Assembly (NCBI GenBank): GCA_016839555.1
Contig: JAEOUA010000004.1
Coordinates: 1-64,000, forward strand
DNA length: 64,000 nucleotides
DNA from: Promethearchaeota archaeon
GTDB lineage: Archaea; Asgardarchaeota; Lokiarchaeia; Sigyniarchaeales; SOKP01
Direction: 5' to 3'
A program made the translations under genes and the position numbers. Shown here piece by piece: positions 33,809-43,336 of this stretch. How positions within the stretch are numbered: position 1 is the stretch's first letter; every line of letters begins with the position of its first letter. A model generated the notes under the pieces. It was not told the DNA's origin, did no database searches, and saw nothing but the letters and a program-made list of their open reading frames with translations.

Positions 33809-34501
33809 ATGAGCATTTCAGATATTTTAAAACAAAAGGCAGGTGCAGGACAAAAAGTCCTCACAGAATATGAATCCAAAGAGATCTTAAGAAAGATCGG
33901 TATTCCTATTACTGATCAAAAATTAACCTCTAATAAAGAGGAAACCATTTCTGTAGCAGAAGAAATTGGGTTTCCTGTGGTTATGAAATTAATGGCAGAA
34001 GATGTGGTACATAAATCCGATATGGGCGCAGTGAAACTAAATATTAAAACTAATGAAGAAGTCGAACAGGCATTTGATGATTTAATGAAAATTCCCTCAG
34101 AAGCAGAAAAAAAGATTTCTGTGCAAAAAATGGCTAAAGAACCAATTACGGAATTAATTATTGGTATGACCACTGATCCACAATTTGGTCCTGCACTAAT
34201 GTTTGGGATTGGAGGGATATTGGTGGAACTTTTGGAAGATGTGAGCTTTCGAATTGCTCCCATTACTGAATACGATGCAAAAGAAATGATTCGCGAAATT
34301 AAAGGCTTCCCTCTTTTAGATGGATTTCGCGGAAAACCAAAGGCTGATATAGATGCCATTGTAGATACTCTCATGAAAATTTCTGAATTTGTTATCGAAA
34401 ATGAGGAAATCTATGAGATGGACCTAAATCCTGTGTTTATATATGAAGATGGGTTAGTTTGCGTTGACGCAAGAATAATATTAAAGTCCGAAAATAAGTA
34501 A
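33809..34501 (+). CDS. acdB: ADP-forming acetyl-CoA synthetase, beta subunit
   Basis: A 230-residue stand-alone ATP-grasp subunit of acetyl-CoA synthetase (ADP-forming), which makes ATP from acyl-CoA and ADP in peptide- and sugar-fermenting archaea. His68 in Val-Val-His-Lys-Ser-Asp-Met-Gly corresponds to the second phosphorylated histidine of the Pyrococcus enzyme. ATP-grasp residues follow in Glu-Leu-Ile-Ile-Gly-Met-Thr-Thr-Asp and Asp-Leu-Asn-Pro. The length is that of the archaeal beta subunit (about 230), not the fused form. No alpha subunit is in the window. The last 285 bases recur, altered, at 35683-35970, beyond the HEPN/MNT genes. Confidence 0.9.
   Translation: MSISDILKQKAGAGQKVLTEYESKEILRKIGIPITDQKLTSNKEETISVAEEIGFPVVMKLMAEDVVHKSDMGAVKLNIKTNEEVEQAFDDLMKIPSEAEKKISVQKMAKEPITELIIGMTTDPQFGPALMFGIGGILVELLEDVSFRIAPITEYDAKEMIREIKGFPLLDGFRGKPKADIDAIVDTLMKISEFVIENEEIYEMDLNPVFIYEDGLVCVDARIILKSENK
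34217..34501 (+). repeat. 3' segment of acdB, intact copy of a duplication
   Basis: This 285-base part of acdB has a diverged second copy at 35683-35970 in direct orientation, offset by 1466 bases. The HEPN/MNT pair occupies the space between them. The protein translations are about 90 per cent alike over 85 residues (by eye). Confidence 0.8.
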
Positions 34502-34544
34502 AATGGTTATTTGACCAATTTTTTTAAAGCATATAAAATTTAAT

Positions 34545-35045
34545 TTAAAATTCAATTTTTTCGCCAAAATACTTTATTGGCCACTGCCAATATAAGTTAG
34601 TCTTAATAACCCCTTTTTCTGTCAAATTCTTGAATAATTGTTTTTTCAAACGATGAAGCAACCCCTCTGGATCATAGAGGATCTTTCCCTCATCTAGTGC
34701 ATCTAAAATCAAATAGAATTTGTGTTTTACATGGTTTTTAATTTCTTTAGGTGTCCACCAGAGCGCTTGAATCCCCCCAATTACTGGTTTAGTCAATTTA
34801 AGAGTTTTTTTTCTTCTCTCCCATAGACTGTCCGGTAAATCTTCACTTATAATAATTAAATCTATATCACTCACATAATCATCAGTAATTCTTCCTTTCC
34901 CCTTCGCAACAGAACCGAATAGTAAAAGTCCTTTTATATTTATTTCTTGTCTAAAAAGATAGTCCGTAAATAATCGTAATTTTTTTTTAAAATAATTTTG
35001 CTTAATATAAGATAAATCTATTTCATGGATTTTATTTTTAGTCAA
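34545..35045 (-). CDS. MNT nucleotidyltransferase of a HEPN/MNT pair
   Basis: A 166-residue minimal nucleotidyltransferase with the pol-beta signature Leu-Leu-Phe-Gly-Ser-Val-Ala-Lys-Gly-Lys at 41-50 and Asp60-x-Asp62 (Ser-Asp-Ile-Asp-Leu-Ile) as metal ligands. In HEPN/MNT toxin-antitoxin pairs the MNT partner AMPylates the HEPN toxin. The start overlaps the end of the HEPN gene by eight bases, so the pair is translationally coupled with HEPN first. It is convergent with acdB. Confidence 0.82.
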   Translation of the reverse strand: MTKNKIHEIDLSYIKQNYFKKKLRLFTDYLFRQEINIKGLLLFGSVAKGKGRITDDYVSDIDLIIISEDLPDSLWERRKKTLKLTKPVIGGIQALWWTPKEIKNHVKHKFYLILDALDEGKILYDPEGLLHRLKKQLFKNLTEKGVIKTNLYWQWPIKYFGEKIEF

Positions 35046-35550
35046 AATTTATCACCTTTTTAATCATATTTTTGAAATACCTTAATTTTTTTCTCTCTAC
35101 ATTAAATTCTTGTAAATTTTTTAATAATTCTAAAATTTCTATTAATATTTCAATTACATTTTTGAGGTAAACTTTTGTCTTGATTATATCATATTCTTCC
35201 TCAGGTGGGATTAAATTCTCACCTTTCATGATCCCATATCTCGTTTTGGTCTCCTCTTGTTCTAAATCCTTTGCTAAATTGGCAATATTTAAAAGACTAT
35301 TGCGTTTATCTTCTTCTATATTACTATTTTCGCTTGATAAGAAGGATTCTATAATAATAGAAGGTTCATAAGTTTTCTTAAATTGTAACCCTAGTAAAAA
35401 TAATAATGCTTTTTGAAGTTGTTCAATTGAAAGTTGAATTCGAAATACACAGTCAGCATAATCCTTTACCTTATAATTTCTAATTACCCTGTCAAGATTA
35501 TTAAAAGCGAGTTTAAACCAATCTTTCGTTTTTTTGTAATTTATTACCAT
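35038..35550 (-). CDS. HEPN-domain protein of a HEPN/MNT pair
   Basis: A 170-residue all-helical protein. The Asp-Cys-Val-Phe-Arg-Ile-Gln-Leu-Ser-Ile-Glu-Gln-Leu-Gln-Lys-Ala-Leu stretch (33-49) is typical of HEPN helix 2, and Thr-Arg-Tyr-Gly at 103-106 resembles the late Ala-Arg-Tyr segment of the family. The RNase motif R-x4-6-H is not visible, because there is no His after the Arg in that region; it may therefore be a non-nucleolytic HEPN. It is the upstream gene of a two-gene pair with the MNT gene and lies between two acdB 3' segments. The toxin role is inferred from the pair architecture. Confidence 0.78.
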   Translation of the reverse strand: MVINYKKTKDWFKLAFNNLDRVIRNYKVKDYADCVFRIQLSIEQLQKALLFLLGLQFKKTYEPSIIIESFLSSENSNIEEDKRNSLLNIANLAKDLEQEETKTRYGIMKGENLIPPEEEYDIIKTKVYLKNVIEILIEILELLKNLQEFNVERKKLRYFKNMIKKVINFD

Positions 35551-35682
35551 TTGTTACATTTATTATAAACAATTATTCATTAACTATAATTCTATTTCAT
35601 TTAATCTCCTATTAAATATTTATTATGTCTAAAATTTAATTTTATAGATTATGCTCCTTTAGCCTATACAAAAGCAAATGAT

Positions 35683-35970
35683 ATTTTAGTAGAACTTTTA
35701 GAGGATGTGAGCTTTCGAATTGCTCCAATTATAGAATACGATGCAAAAAAAATGATTCGCGAAATTAAAGGCTTCCCTCTTTTAGATGGATTTCGCGGAA
35801 AATCAAAAGCTGATATTGATGCCATCGTAGATGCTCTCATGAAAATTTCTGATTTTATCATCGATAATGAGGAAATCTATGATATGAATCTAAATCCTGT
35901 ATTTATTTGCGAAGATGGGTTAGTTTGCGTGGATGCAAGAATTATTTTAAAATCTAAGGAAAAAGAATAG
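35683..35970 (+). pseudogene. Partial second copy of acdB (3' end)
   Basis: From Ile-Leu-Val-Glu-Leu-Leu-Glu-Asp-Val-Ser to the end of AcdB, the frame matches acdB closely (about 90 per cent by eye). There is no matching sequence for the first 135 codons and no start codon except an internal GTG at 35707. Upstream, the frame stays open for about a dozen codons of unrelated sequence (from about 35641). It cannot be a working ATP-grasp protein, as the phosphohistidine and nucleotide lobes are missing. The remnant of a second acdB copy is the simplest explanation. Confidence 0.85.
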
Positions 35971-36229
35971 CTCTTTTTTATTTATTATACTTTTTCAAAA
36001 AAATCAAATTTTTTAATATTATTCATATCTATTTTGATTTTTTAAAAAATCTAGGAACAATGAATAATTTTTAAAAGATTTATTAATAATTTCCTTCTTA
36101 AACCCTTAATTCTCTTTCGATGATATTAAATATCTAAAGGTTTATTTATAGAAAACACCATATTTATAAATATATAAATTACTATTTTTTTATACAATTA
36201 ATTAGGAAATTAAGATAATTGTAGAAATT

Positions 36230-39200
36230 ATGATAAAATTTACCATAAAAAAAAGAAAAACTAAAAGATGCATTTTTCTGATTATATTAACTTTTGGTTT
36301 ACTTTTCAGTGGATTCTTAGACTTAATTGCAAATCCTAATCTATTACAATCAAACAATTCAAATCTATATTATTATAATAATTTTCCAACTTCTCTACCT
36401 CATAGCTCTAATGGTTATTCCACATCATTTAATAATACAGGAAATCCATTGAATATAACATTACACCAATCTAAAATAGAGATGGGAACCCCCCTGTTTG
36501 AAATTTTAAATACTTCAGATAGTTCAAATAGTACAATTAGCACATCTACACCAAGTGACACGTTATTTAATTCAACCACATCTCAAATATTTATTGAAAA
36601 TATTACAGCACCAGATAAGATATTACAATTAGAAAATGATACAGATCATTATAGTGATTTGAGTACAGCTCGCTTATTTTCATTTGAAATACCAATAAAT
36701 TGCACCCTAGACAGTGTTACTATTTATTTAAATAATACATCCAGTGTAAATCCTACTGCTGTTGGGATATTTTTATGGGGTTCACAATCGGGATTACCAT
36801 ATAATTATATTACACAATTAGGAACCTCGAAAACAATACCAGCAGATGGTGAGGGATATTATACTTATAATAATCTTAATATTTTATTGAATGACACTGA
36901 CACTACAAATAAAATTTTCTTTATAAGAGTTATTGATACAGGTATAGGCAGCGCAAGAATATTTGGAAAAAATGATGGGGCGGATGGTGATCCAGATGAT
37001 TCAGATGTTTATTATTACCTTGTTGATCATTATGAATCAATAGCTATAGATTATTTTGCAAATATTACACTTAAGGCTAATAGTAATCCCTCAAGACCTT
37101 CTGATATAGGGCTTAAAATAAATGGCACACTTGTTGATAATGGTGGAGCTAGTGGTACTGGAAATCTAACAATTTTAAAAGAATATTCTACTTTACCAGA
37201 CCAAATAGAATATAATATCACGGCAGATTGGTGGGATGTCTCTTGCAATATTACAAAAATAATTGTAAATTATACTCGATCGGATTTAACTGCAATAACT
37301 GAATATAGCATTTCGGGTAGTAATCAAACAGTCCAATGGAATGCCACATTAGGTAACTTTAATAACTTTGACATTGCTTTTAATAATTATTGGATTAATT
37401 ATACTGTTCCTGAAAGTTGGCTAAATTTTAATGCCTATAATGCTTCAAATTCTATTCCATCAGAGAATATTACCGTAGGATCACCTTCGAATGGCTATAA
37501 AGAAGTACAAATCTATCCAGCGGGAAACAGTACAAATTGGTATATTTCCGCCGAATCTCCAAATTTAGTGAATGATATACTCGTATTTTTAGCAGGTGAA
37601 ACTAATGAAATATACAGCGTGAATCATTCAGACACTATAGATATTAATGTCACATTTTCTGATACAATTTGGAATGGAAATATCACCTTAAATATCTATA
37701 GTCCTTCTGATACAGGAAACTATCTTAATCATACGTATTCTCTCAATACTTCGTCTTTAAGCCCCAATACGGAATTTTATTTAAACAATTGGACAATAGA
37801 TAATATTAAAGATTACGGGATATTTAAAGTTCAAGTAGATTGGACTAATGGAACTGATGCAGGTTTCGTTGAGATAAACCTAACTATAAATGCAGTTACA
37901 GATCTAATTGTTCAAGGACCATCAACTACTATATATGATGCTGGTGATATCTTTGATGTGCAAGTGCTTTATAATGATACGGGACAGGGTCTGGATATTG
38001 ACAATGCGAATATATCATATAAAATCAATACCGGGAGTTATCGACCAATCGATCAAAACGTAACGAAACTGGGAAGCGGACTCTATAATATATCAGTTGA
38101 TTGTAATGATACCGATTTAATTTATGGTCAAAACACAATTACAATAAACGCAAGCAAACAATATTATAATGAAGCGACTACTAGCTTTAATTTTACGGTA
38201 TTCGCAGAAACCGCCCTAAGTATTAAATATCCTCCATTAGATTCCTTCTATAACTCAAGTGATACATTTGAAGTTCGGGTGTTTTTCAATGATACAATAA
38301 AAGATGCAGGTATTGATAATGCTATCATTAACTATAGTCTTGATGGTGGAAGCTCGTATAGGGGTGATAATGTTGAGAATTTCCATAATGGATATTACAA
38401 TATCACAGTTAATTGTAATGATACGCAATTCAATGATTATGGCGACATTACTCTAATAGTTAATGCTAGTAAAGCTTATCATCATAATCAGAGTCAACAA
38501 GTTAATATATCAGTAAAAGGAGAGACATTACTTACGATAATCAGCCCATCGCCTTTAGATTCCTTCAATTCTGGAGATACTTTCAATATAACTGTGCAAT
38601 ATAATGACACTTCGAGAAATCAAGGTATATCTGGAGCAAGTTTTACTGTGAAAGTAAACGGGACGGCTTATACAGAAGTAATTTATCACGATTTGTTAAA
38701 TGGAACTTATGATATTACTCTAAATGCTAGCGATAATGAGTTTTTCCCATATGGAATTGTAACTATTGAACTTAATTTCAGTAAAGATGTCTACTATTCA
38801 AGTAATAACTCGGTTCAAGTTCAAATAATTGGTGAATCAACTTTTGACAGACTTTCACCTGAGATGTATGCAATCTATCTATCGGGAGAACAATTCAATA
38901 TTATTTTACAATACAATGATTCTGTAAGAAATATTGGTATAGATGATGCAACTATTGAATACACATTGAACGGAACGGGATATAAATCAATCAATTGGGC
39001 ATATGAAGGTAATGGAATTTATAATATTACAATTGATGTGGATGATTCAGATTTTGGATCTACATATGGATATCGAAATATTATTGTTAATGTTTCAAGA
39101 GCCTTCTACGTGAATCATTCACTCACCTACACGTTCCATCGTCAGATTCCAACCTCAATTGATCCCTCCAATTTTCAGGATTTAGGATCAGTATTAAGAG

Positions 39201-41893
39201 GATTAAATGTATCATATACTTTTAATTACTCTGATACCCTTTCCAATCCAATATCGAGAGCTAATTATTCAGTAATTGGTGATGATTATAATTTCAATTA
39301 TTTCTTACAAGATTTTGGAAATGGTACATATACAATGCATCTCGATACCGATAATGTGGTTGCGGGATTCACTTATCAATTTCAATTTAATGTATCAGCA
39401 ACTGGAAATGAAACCCAAATAATAACCTTAAATATCACAGTGACTATCACTCAAACAGCTATCGTGAATGTATCATTTAATGATACCATCGCCAGAAATT
39501 CTGGATTAAATCAAACCATTGAGTTTTACTTCAATGATACTACTAATAACCAACCAATAACAGGATTAACTAGTAATGATATTGTTGTATATGATAACTC
39601 GACGGGTTCAATTTGGGATACGAATGATTTTAATTGGACTTTGATTAATATTGCTGGAGCTGGGAATTATCGTTTAAATGTTAGTATGAATACTAAAAAT
39701 TCTGGATGGTATACTTTAAGGATTGAAGTGTCGAAATTACCAAACTATGATACGAGTATTGAGTATATTACCTTTTACTTGAGAGGAAATTATACTCTAA
39801 TAGGTATGCAGACCGTAGAGGGCCCACAAACCAATCCTCTAGGTCCAATAGACGGAAATTATACAATATATCTCGGAAGCGATATGTATGTAGAATTTAA
39901 TATCACGGATACAGAGAATAGCAATAAACTTGTAACTGGGCCGGTTCTCAATTATGAAATATGGTATATAAACTTGGATGACTCAAGCGATAATGGAACA
40001 ATTTCAGAATCACTTTATTTTGATTCTATTGTTGATAATAGATTTGAAGGATCTATTTCAATTTCCCAAATTACAAACAATGGTACATATCAAATAACAA
40101 TAACAGTTGTGAAATTAAATTACGAAAATAGTACATATAGCTTTAACCTTACAATAGTTAATAGGCTCAATGTAAATCTACAAGTAATAAATCCGCCCAG
40201 TCAAATAATAGCAGGAGAAACATTCAATTTAACTTTTTATACCACATTATATAATGGAACTAATTGGATTCCGATTGAGAATGCGAGTATTTCAGTTATT
40301 ACCTATATTAATGGTCTATACTTTGACACTTTTCCAGGTACAACTAACAGCTCTGGATACGTGGTAATTCAGATGACTATTCCAAATACTGCAAAAACCA
40401 TGAATTTAACAGTTCAATTAACCGGAGATTATTATCATAAAGATACATCAATTATCATCGATTATATATCAGTAAAGTCAACAATTGCTCCTATTTTCCC
40501 TCCTGGTGAAGAAGGATTTACTTTGGAAGATATACTCCTTTACTTAATAATCGGGATTGTTGGAATCGTTGTCATTATATCTGCGGTTGCAGTGCATAGA
40601 AAAGTTATTGTACCAAAAAAGGAAGCGAAACAAAAGATTCTAAAAGAAGTTAAAACCATATTTGACGATGCGATTAATTTAGAACATCTTTTAGTATTAT
40701 ATAAAGGTATGGGGGCATGTATCTTTTTCAAATCGTTTGCTTCAGAAAAGATTGATCCCGATTTAATTAGTGGATTTATCTCCGCTGTTTCTTCATTTGG
40801 AAAAGAAATCGAATCACAAAAAGCATTAAATGAGATGAAGTACGGCGATAAAACATTACTTCTTTCTGATGGAGAATATATTAGAGTAGCATTAGTTTTA
40901 GATAAAAAAGCATCCTTACCTTTAAGAAGAAATCTTAGAGAATTCGTTATAGAGTTTGAGGAGAAATATGGAGATCAATGTGAAGAATGGAGAGGAAAAC
41001 TAGATGTATTTAAAGGTGCTGAGCCTTTAGTAGATAAACACTTTAATACCTCAATAATTCTCCCCCACAGAATTTACTATAAACCTGCAGTTGTAAAAAG
41101 TCTTAAAAATACACATAGCAAGGATATTTTAAAAATTACAGAAAAATTACTAAAAGAAACCGGAAGAGAGTTCTTTTTCATTTCAAAATTACTTGATAAG
41201 ACAAAACAAGAAAGTAATAAAGATATTGCAGAAATTTTCATGGGAATTAAAGATTTGAGGGAGCGGGGATTACTTGCTCCCATAGATATCAGTAAACTTG
41301 AAGAAATACCAATATCTCCAGAAGAACGAAGAGAAATTGAGCAAAAAGTATATCAATTTTTAAAGCTTCCTGAAGCACAAAAACAAGAAATTATCGAGCA
41401 GCTATTAAAAACAAGTCCAGAAGAAAGGCGAGCTTATATCGCCAGTTTAGAAAAACAAGAAGAGATTATATCCGCTCCAGTGAAATCGAAAATAGGTGAA
41501 AAGGTGATTGAAAATAAAAAAGAAGCCAAAAATGAGCTAAAAAAGCTTAGGAAAAGAGCAGATAAAGAGAGAGCAATTCATAATTATCAAAAAGCGATTG
41601 ATATATATGAACAGGCAGCAATTATTGCTAATAATTGGGATATGAAAGATTTATTTGCAGAATATCAAGAAGAAATACGGCTTACACAAATAGGCGAAAA
41701 TGAGCTTAATATGAAAGAACATGTACAAAAAGCTGAAAAATTTGAAAAACGGGAAGATTATAAAAATGCAGCTGAAGAATATGAGCAAGCATCGAAATTT
41801 GCTTCACAAATATTTAAGTTGGGAGAAAATAAAATGCAAGATTTAGTGAAAGAATATACTAGAAAAGCAAAGAAATTTCAAAAAATGAGTTAA
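36230..41893 (+). CDS. Giant surface protein: repeated beta domains, one TM helix, longin/roadblock-like cytoplasmic domain
   Basis: 1887 residues. An N-terminal basic segment and hydrophobic helix (about 13-35) act as signal or anchor. Residues 40-550 are beta-rich with dozens of Asn-x-Ser/Thr sites. From 555 to about 1075 come five units of roughly 105 residues (Gly-Asp-x-Phe-x-Val-x-Val-x-Tyr-Asn-Asp-Thr, later Asn-Gly-x-Tyr-x-Ile), followed by two more divergent units and a Big-like domain (1313-1420). A TM helix lies at about 1435-1460. Inside the cell, about 1475-1620 looks longin/roadblock-like (Phe-Asp-Asp-Ala-Ile-Asn-Leu, then Phe-Phe-Lys-Ser-Phe). Charged helices and TPR/MIT-like helix pairs (1770-1887) end the protein. 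It is a single-gene unit. I do not recognise a named family for the whole. Confidence 0.78.
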   Translation: MIKFTIKKRKTKRCIFLIILTFGLLFSGFLDLIANPNLLQSNNSNLYYYNNFPTSLPHSSNGYSTSFNNTGNPLNITLHQSKIEMGTPLFEILNTSDSSNSTISTSTPSDTLFNSTTSQIFIENITAPDKILQLENDTDHYSDLSTARLFSFEIPINCTLDSVTIYLNNTSSVNPTAVGIFLWGSQSGLPYNYITQLGTSKTIPADGEGYYTYNNLNILLNDTDTTNKIFFIRVIDTGIGSARIFGKNDGADGDPDDSDVYYYLVDHYESIAIDYFANITLKANSNPSRPSDIGLKINGTLVDNGGASGTGNLTILKEYSTLPDQIEYNITADWWDVSCNITKIIVNYTRSDLTAITEYSISGSNQTVQWNATLGNFNNFDIAFNNYWINYTVPESWLNFNAYNASNSIPSENITVGSPSNGYKEVQIYPAGNSTNWYISAESPNLVNDILVFLAGETNEIYSVNHSDTIDINVTFSDTIWNGNITLNIYSPSDTGNYLNHTYSLNTSSLSPNTEFYLNNWTIDNIKDYGIFKVQVDWTNGTDAGFVEINLTINAVTDLIVQGPSTTIYDAGDIFDVQVLYNDTGQGLDIDNANISYKINTGSYRPIDQNVTKLGSGLYNISVDCNDTDLIYGQNTITINASKQYYNEATTSFNFTVFAETALSIKYPPLDSFYNSSDTFEVRVFFNDTIKDAGIDNAIINYSLDGGSSYRGDNVENFHNGYYNITVNCNDTQFNDYGDITLIVNASKAYHHNQSQQVNISVKGETLLTIISPSPLDSFNSGDTFNITVQYNDTSRNQGISGASFTVKVNGTAYTEVIYHDLLNGTYDITLNASDNEFFPYGIVTIELNFSKDVYYSSNNSVQVQIIGESTFDRLSPEMYAIYLSGEQFNIILQYNDSVRNIGIDDATIEYTLNGTGYKSINWAYEGNGIYNITIDVDDSDFGSTYGYRNIIVNVSRAFYVNHSLTYTFHRQIPTSIDPSNFQDLGSVLRGLNVSYTFNYSDTLSNPISRANYSVIGDDYNFNYFLQDFGNGTYTMHLDTDNVVAGFTYQFQFNVSATGNETQIITLNITVTITQTAIVNVSFNDTIARNSGLNQTIEFYFNDTTNNQPITGLTSNDIVVYDNSTGSIWDTNDFNWTLINIAGAGNYRLNVSMNTKNSGWYTLRIEVSKLPNYDTSIEYITFYLRGNYTLIGMQTVEGPQTNPLGPIDGNYTIYLGSDMYVEFNITDTENSNKLVTGPVLNYEIWYINLDDSSDNGTISESLYFDSIVDNRFEGSISISQITNNGTYQITITVVKLNYENSTYSFNLTIVNRLNVNLQVINPPSQIIAGETFNLTFYTTLYNGTNWIPIENASISVITYINGLYFDTFPGTTNSSGYVVIQMTIPNTAKTMNLTVQLTGDYYHKDTSIIIDYISVKSTIAPIFPPGEEGFTLEDILLYLIIGIVGIVVIISAVAVHRKVIVPKKEAKQKILKEVKTIFDDAINLEHLLVLYKGMGACIFFKSFASEKIDPDLISGFISAVSSFGKEIESQKALNEMKYGDKTLLLSDGEYIRVALVLDKKASLPLRRNLREFVIEFEEKYGDQCEEWRGKLDVFKGAEPLVDKHFNTSIILPHRIYYKPAVVKSLKNTHSKDILKITEKLLKETGREFFFISKLLDKTKQESNKDIAEIFMGIKDLRERGLLAPIDISKLEEIPISPEERREIEQKVYQFLKLPEAQKQEIIEQLLKTSPEERRAYIASLEKQEEIISAPVKSKIGEKVIENKKEAKNELKKLRKRADKERAIHNYQKAIDIYEQAAIIANNWDMKDLFAEYQEEIRLTQIGENELNMKEHVQKAEKFEKREDYKNAAEEYEQASKFASQIFKLGENKMQDLVKEYTRKAKKFQKMS
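37892..39460 (+). repeat. Tandem ~105-residue extracellular beta-domain units
   Basis: Five consecutive units in the surface protein share a Gly/Ser-Asp-x-Phe-x-(Val/Ile)-x-(Val/Leu)-x-(Tyr/Phe)-(Asn)-Asp-(Thr/Ser) edge strand and an Asn-Gly-(Thr/Ile/Tyr)-Tyr-(Asp/Asn)-Ile-Thr strand about 55 residues later. Approximate starts are residues 555, 662, 766, 870 and 974. Similarity falls in the fifth, suggesting older duplication. Likely immunoglobulin-like folds. Confidence 0.65.
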
Positions 41894-41894
41894 A

Positions 41895-41935
41895 TTTTTA
41901 TTTTATTTTTTTAAAATTTTTTTATATTTTAAATT
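41895..41935 (+). terminator. Oligo-T terminator after the surface-protein gene
   Basis: Long T-rich runs follow the stop codon immediately, before the convergent radA end. Archaeal-type intrinsic terminator, possibly serving both genes. Confidence 0.5.
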
Positions 41936-42040
41936 ATAATCTATATCAAATTCACAGTTTAATTCTAGAATCAATTCAAATCTAGTTTTTTTTATTTTTT
42001 AAGTTTCTCTAAAAATGTATTTTAAAAAAATAATAGATTA

Positions 42041-43336
42041 TTAGTCCGAAATACCATCCTCTGTTATTGAAAATACCGCTTCTGCAACGGGTAAATGGGG
42101 TGCATCAACCACCTTAGCTACGCGCTGTTCTCCTTTGCCTTTTCGCAGATAAATCCGAATTGTAGAGCCGTGAGCGATTATATTACCTCCTGTAGCTTGA
42201 ATTGGATTGCCATAAAATACATTTGGTTTCGCTTGGACTTGATTAGTGACACATATACTTAAATCTGGATAGATATCCGTGAGTCTTAGTAAATCATGTA
42301 AATGTTGATTAATACGCTGTTGACGATCTGCCAAAGTTCCCCTTCCTATATATTCCGATCGAAAGTGTCCGATTAACGAATCAACCACGATCAATTTGAT
42401 ATTTTTTTCTTTGATTATATTTGTTGCTTCTTTTACAAGAAGGATTTGATGATCTGAATTGTAGGCTCTTCCATATATAATATTTTTAAGAACTTTTTTA
42501 TGGTCTAAATCTAGGGCTTCAGACATTTGAATTATTCTTTCTGGTCGAAAAGTTCCTTCTGTATCAATATATAATGCGGCTCCCTCAATTCCTCCTTTTT
42601 CTTTTGGTAATTGGACATTCACACATAATTGATGCATTATTTGCGTTTTTCCTGTTCTAAATTCTCCAAAAAATTCTAATACCGCTCCGGTTTCTATTCC
42701 CCCTAATAATAAATTATCCAATTCTTGGCTTCCTGAGGTTATTCGACTTATATTTTTTCTATGATTCCATACTTCTTTAGCAGATTTAAATCCGATATTT
42801 AATTTTTTCATCGCAGATTGAATAATTTTCGCAGTGGTTTTTTCACCTAGTCCACTATCCTCTTGAATAATAGAAGGAGGTGTAAATGCTATTGATTCAA
42901 GGCTTGAAAATCCAGCCTCCACTAATTTTACAAGAGTTGCTTCCCCAACCCCAGGGAGAGTCTTTACTCTTTCGATACATTCTTGCATTGTAAGATCTTT
43001 TTCTTTTGTATCTTCTTTTTCTGAATCTTTTTCCTCTAAAAATTCTTCATCTTCTAACTCTTCGTTTTCTTCTAACTCTTCGAATTCTTCTTCATCTTTG
43101 AAATCTTCTTCATCTTTGAAATCCTCTTCATCTTCTAAACCCTCTTCATCCTCGAAATCTTCTTTTTCCACTAAATTTTCTTCGCTTTCGGGATCCTCTT
43201 CATCAATAATTTCTTGAGCATACTTAAGATGTTCTTTATAAATCTTTCCCTTCACATGAGTTCGCTCACACTCTGAGCAATAATATGGATCTCCCATCTT
43301 AAAACCTTCATCGCCATTCTTTTCAGCAATAGTCAA
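42041..43336 (-). CDS. radA: RadA recombinase with zinc-knuckle and acidic N-terminal extension
   Basis: 431 residues, about 80-110 longer than usual RadA (320-350). The C-terminal part is a full RecA/Rad51 core: HhH domain (about 122-180, Leu-Pro-Gly-Val-Gly-Glu-Ala-Thr), Walker A Gly-Glu-Phe-Arg-Thr-Gly-Lys-Thr at 224-231, and Walker B in Leu-Ile-Val-Val-Asp-Ser. It pairs homologous DNA strands. The extra N-terminus has a zinc knuckle (Cys20, Cys23, His27, His36) and a Glu/Asp-rich run (about 44-112) with repeated Glu-Glu-Asp-Phe-Lys-Asp. The start could instead be the ATG of Met14 (43297). It faces the end of the surface-protein gene. Confidence 0.88.
   Translation of the reverse strand: MTIAEKNGDEGFKMGDPYYCSECERTHVKGKIYKEHLKYAQEIIDEEDPESEENLVEKEDFEDEEGLEDEEDFKDEEDFKDEEEFEELEENEELEDEEFLEEKDSEKEDTKEKDLTMQECIERVKTLPGVGEATLVKLVEAGFSSLESIAFTPPSIIQEDSGLGEKTTAKIIQSAMKKLNIGFKSAKEVWNHRKNISRITSGSQELDNLLLGGIETGAVLEFFGEFRTGKTQIMHQLCVNVQLPKEKGGIEGAALYIDTEGTFRPERIIQMSEALDLDHKKVLKNIIYGRAYNSDHQILLVKEATNIIKEKNIKLIVVDSLIGHFRSEYIGRGTLADRQQRINQHLHDLLRLTDIYPDLSICVTNQVQAKPNVFYGNPIQATGGNIIAHGSTIRIYLRKGKGEQRVAKVVDAPHLPVAEAVFSITEDGISD
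43088..43140 (-). repeat. 18-base tandem repeats coding the acidic RadA linker
   Basis: The DNA contains near-identical units of the form TTCTTCATCTTTGAAATC repeated about three times, giving Glu-Glu-Asp-Phe-Lys-Asp in the protein. Such in-frame microrepeats expand and contract easily, so linker length may vary between relatives. Confidence 0.65.

Noticed and set aside
33916-34374. 152-codon minus-strand frame inside acdB (and its twin at 35664-35861)
   Set aside because: Antisense shadow; its repetition at 35664 reflects the acdB duplication and not a second gene family.
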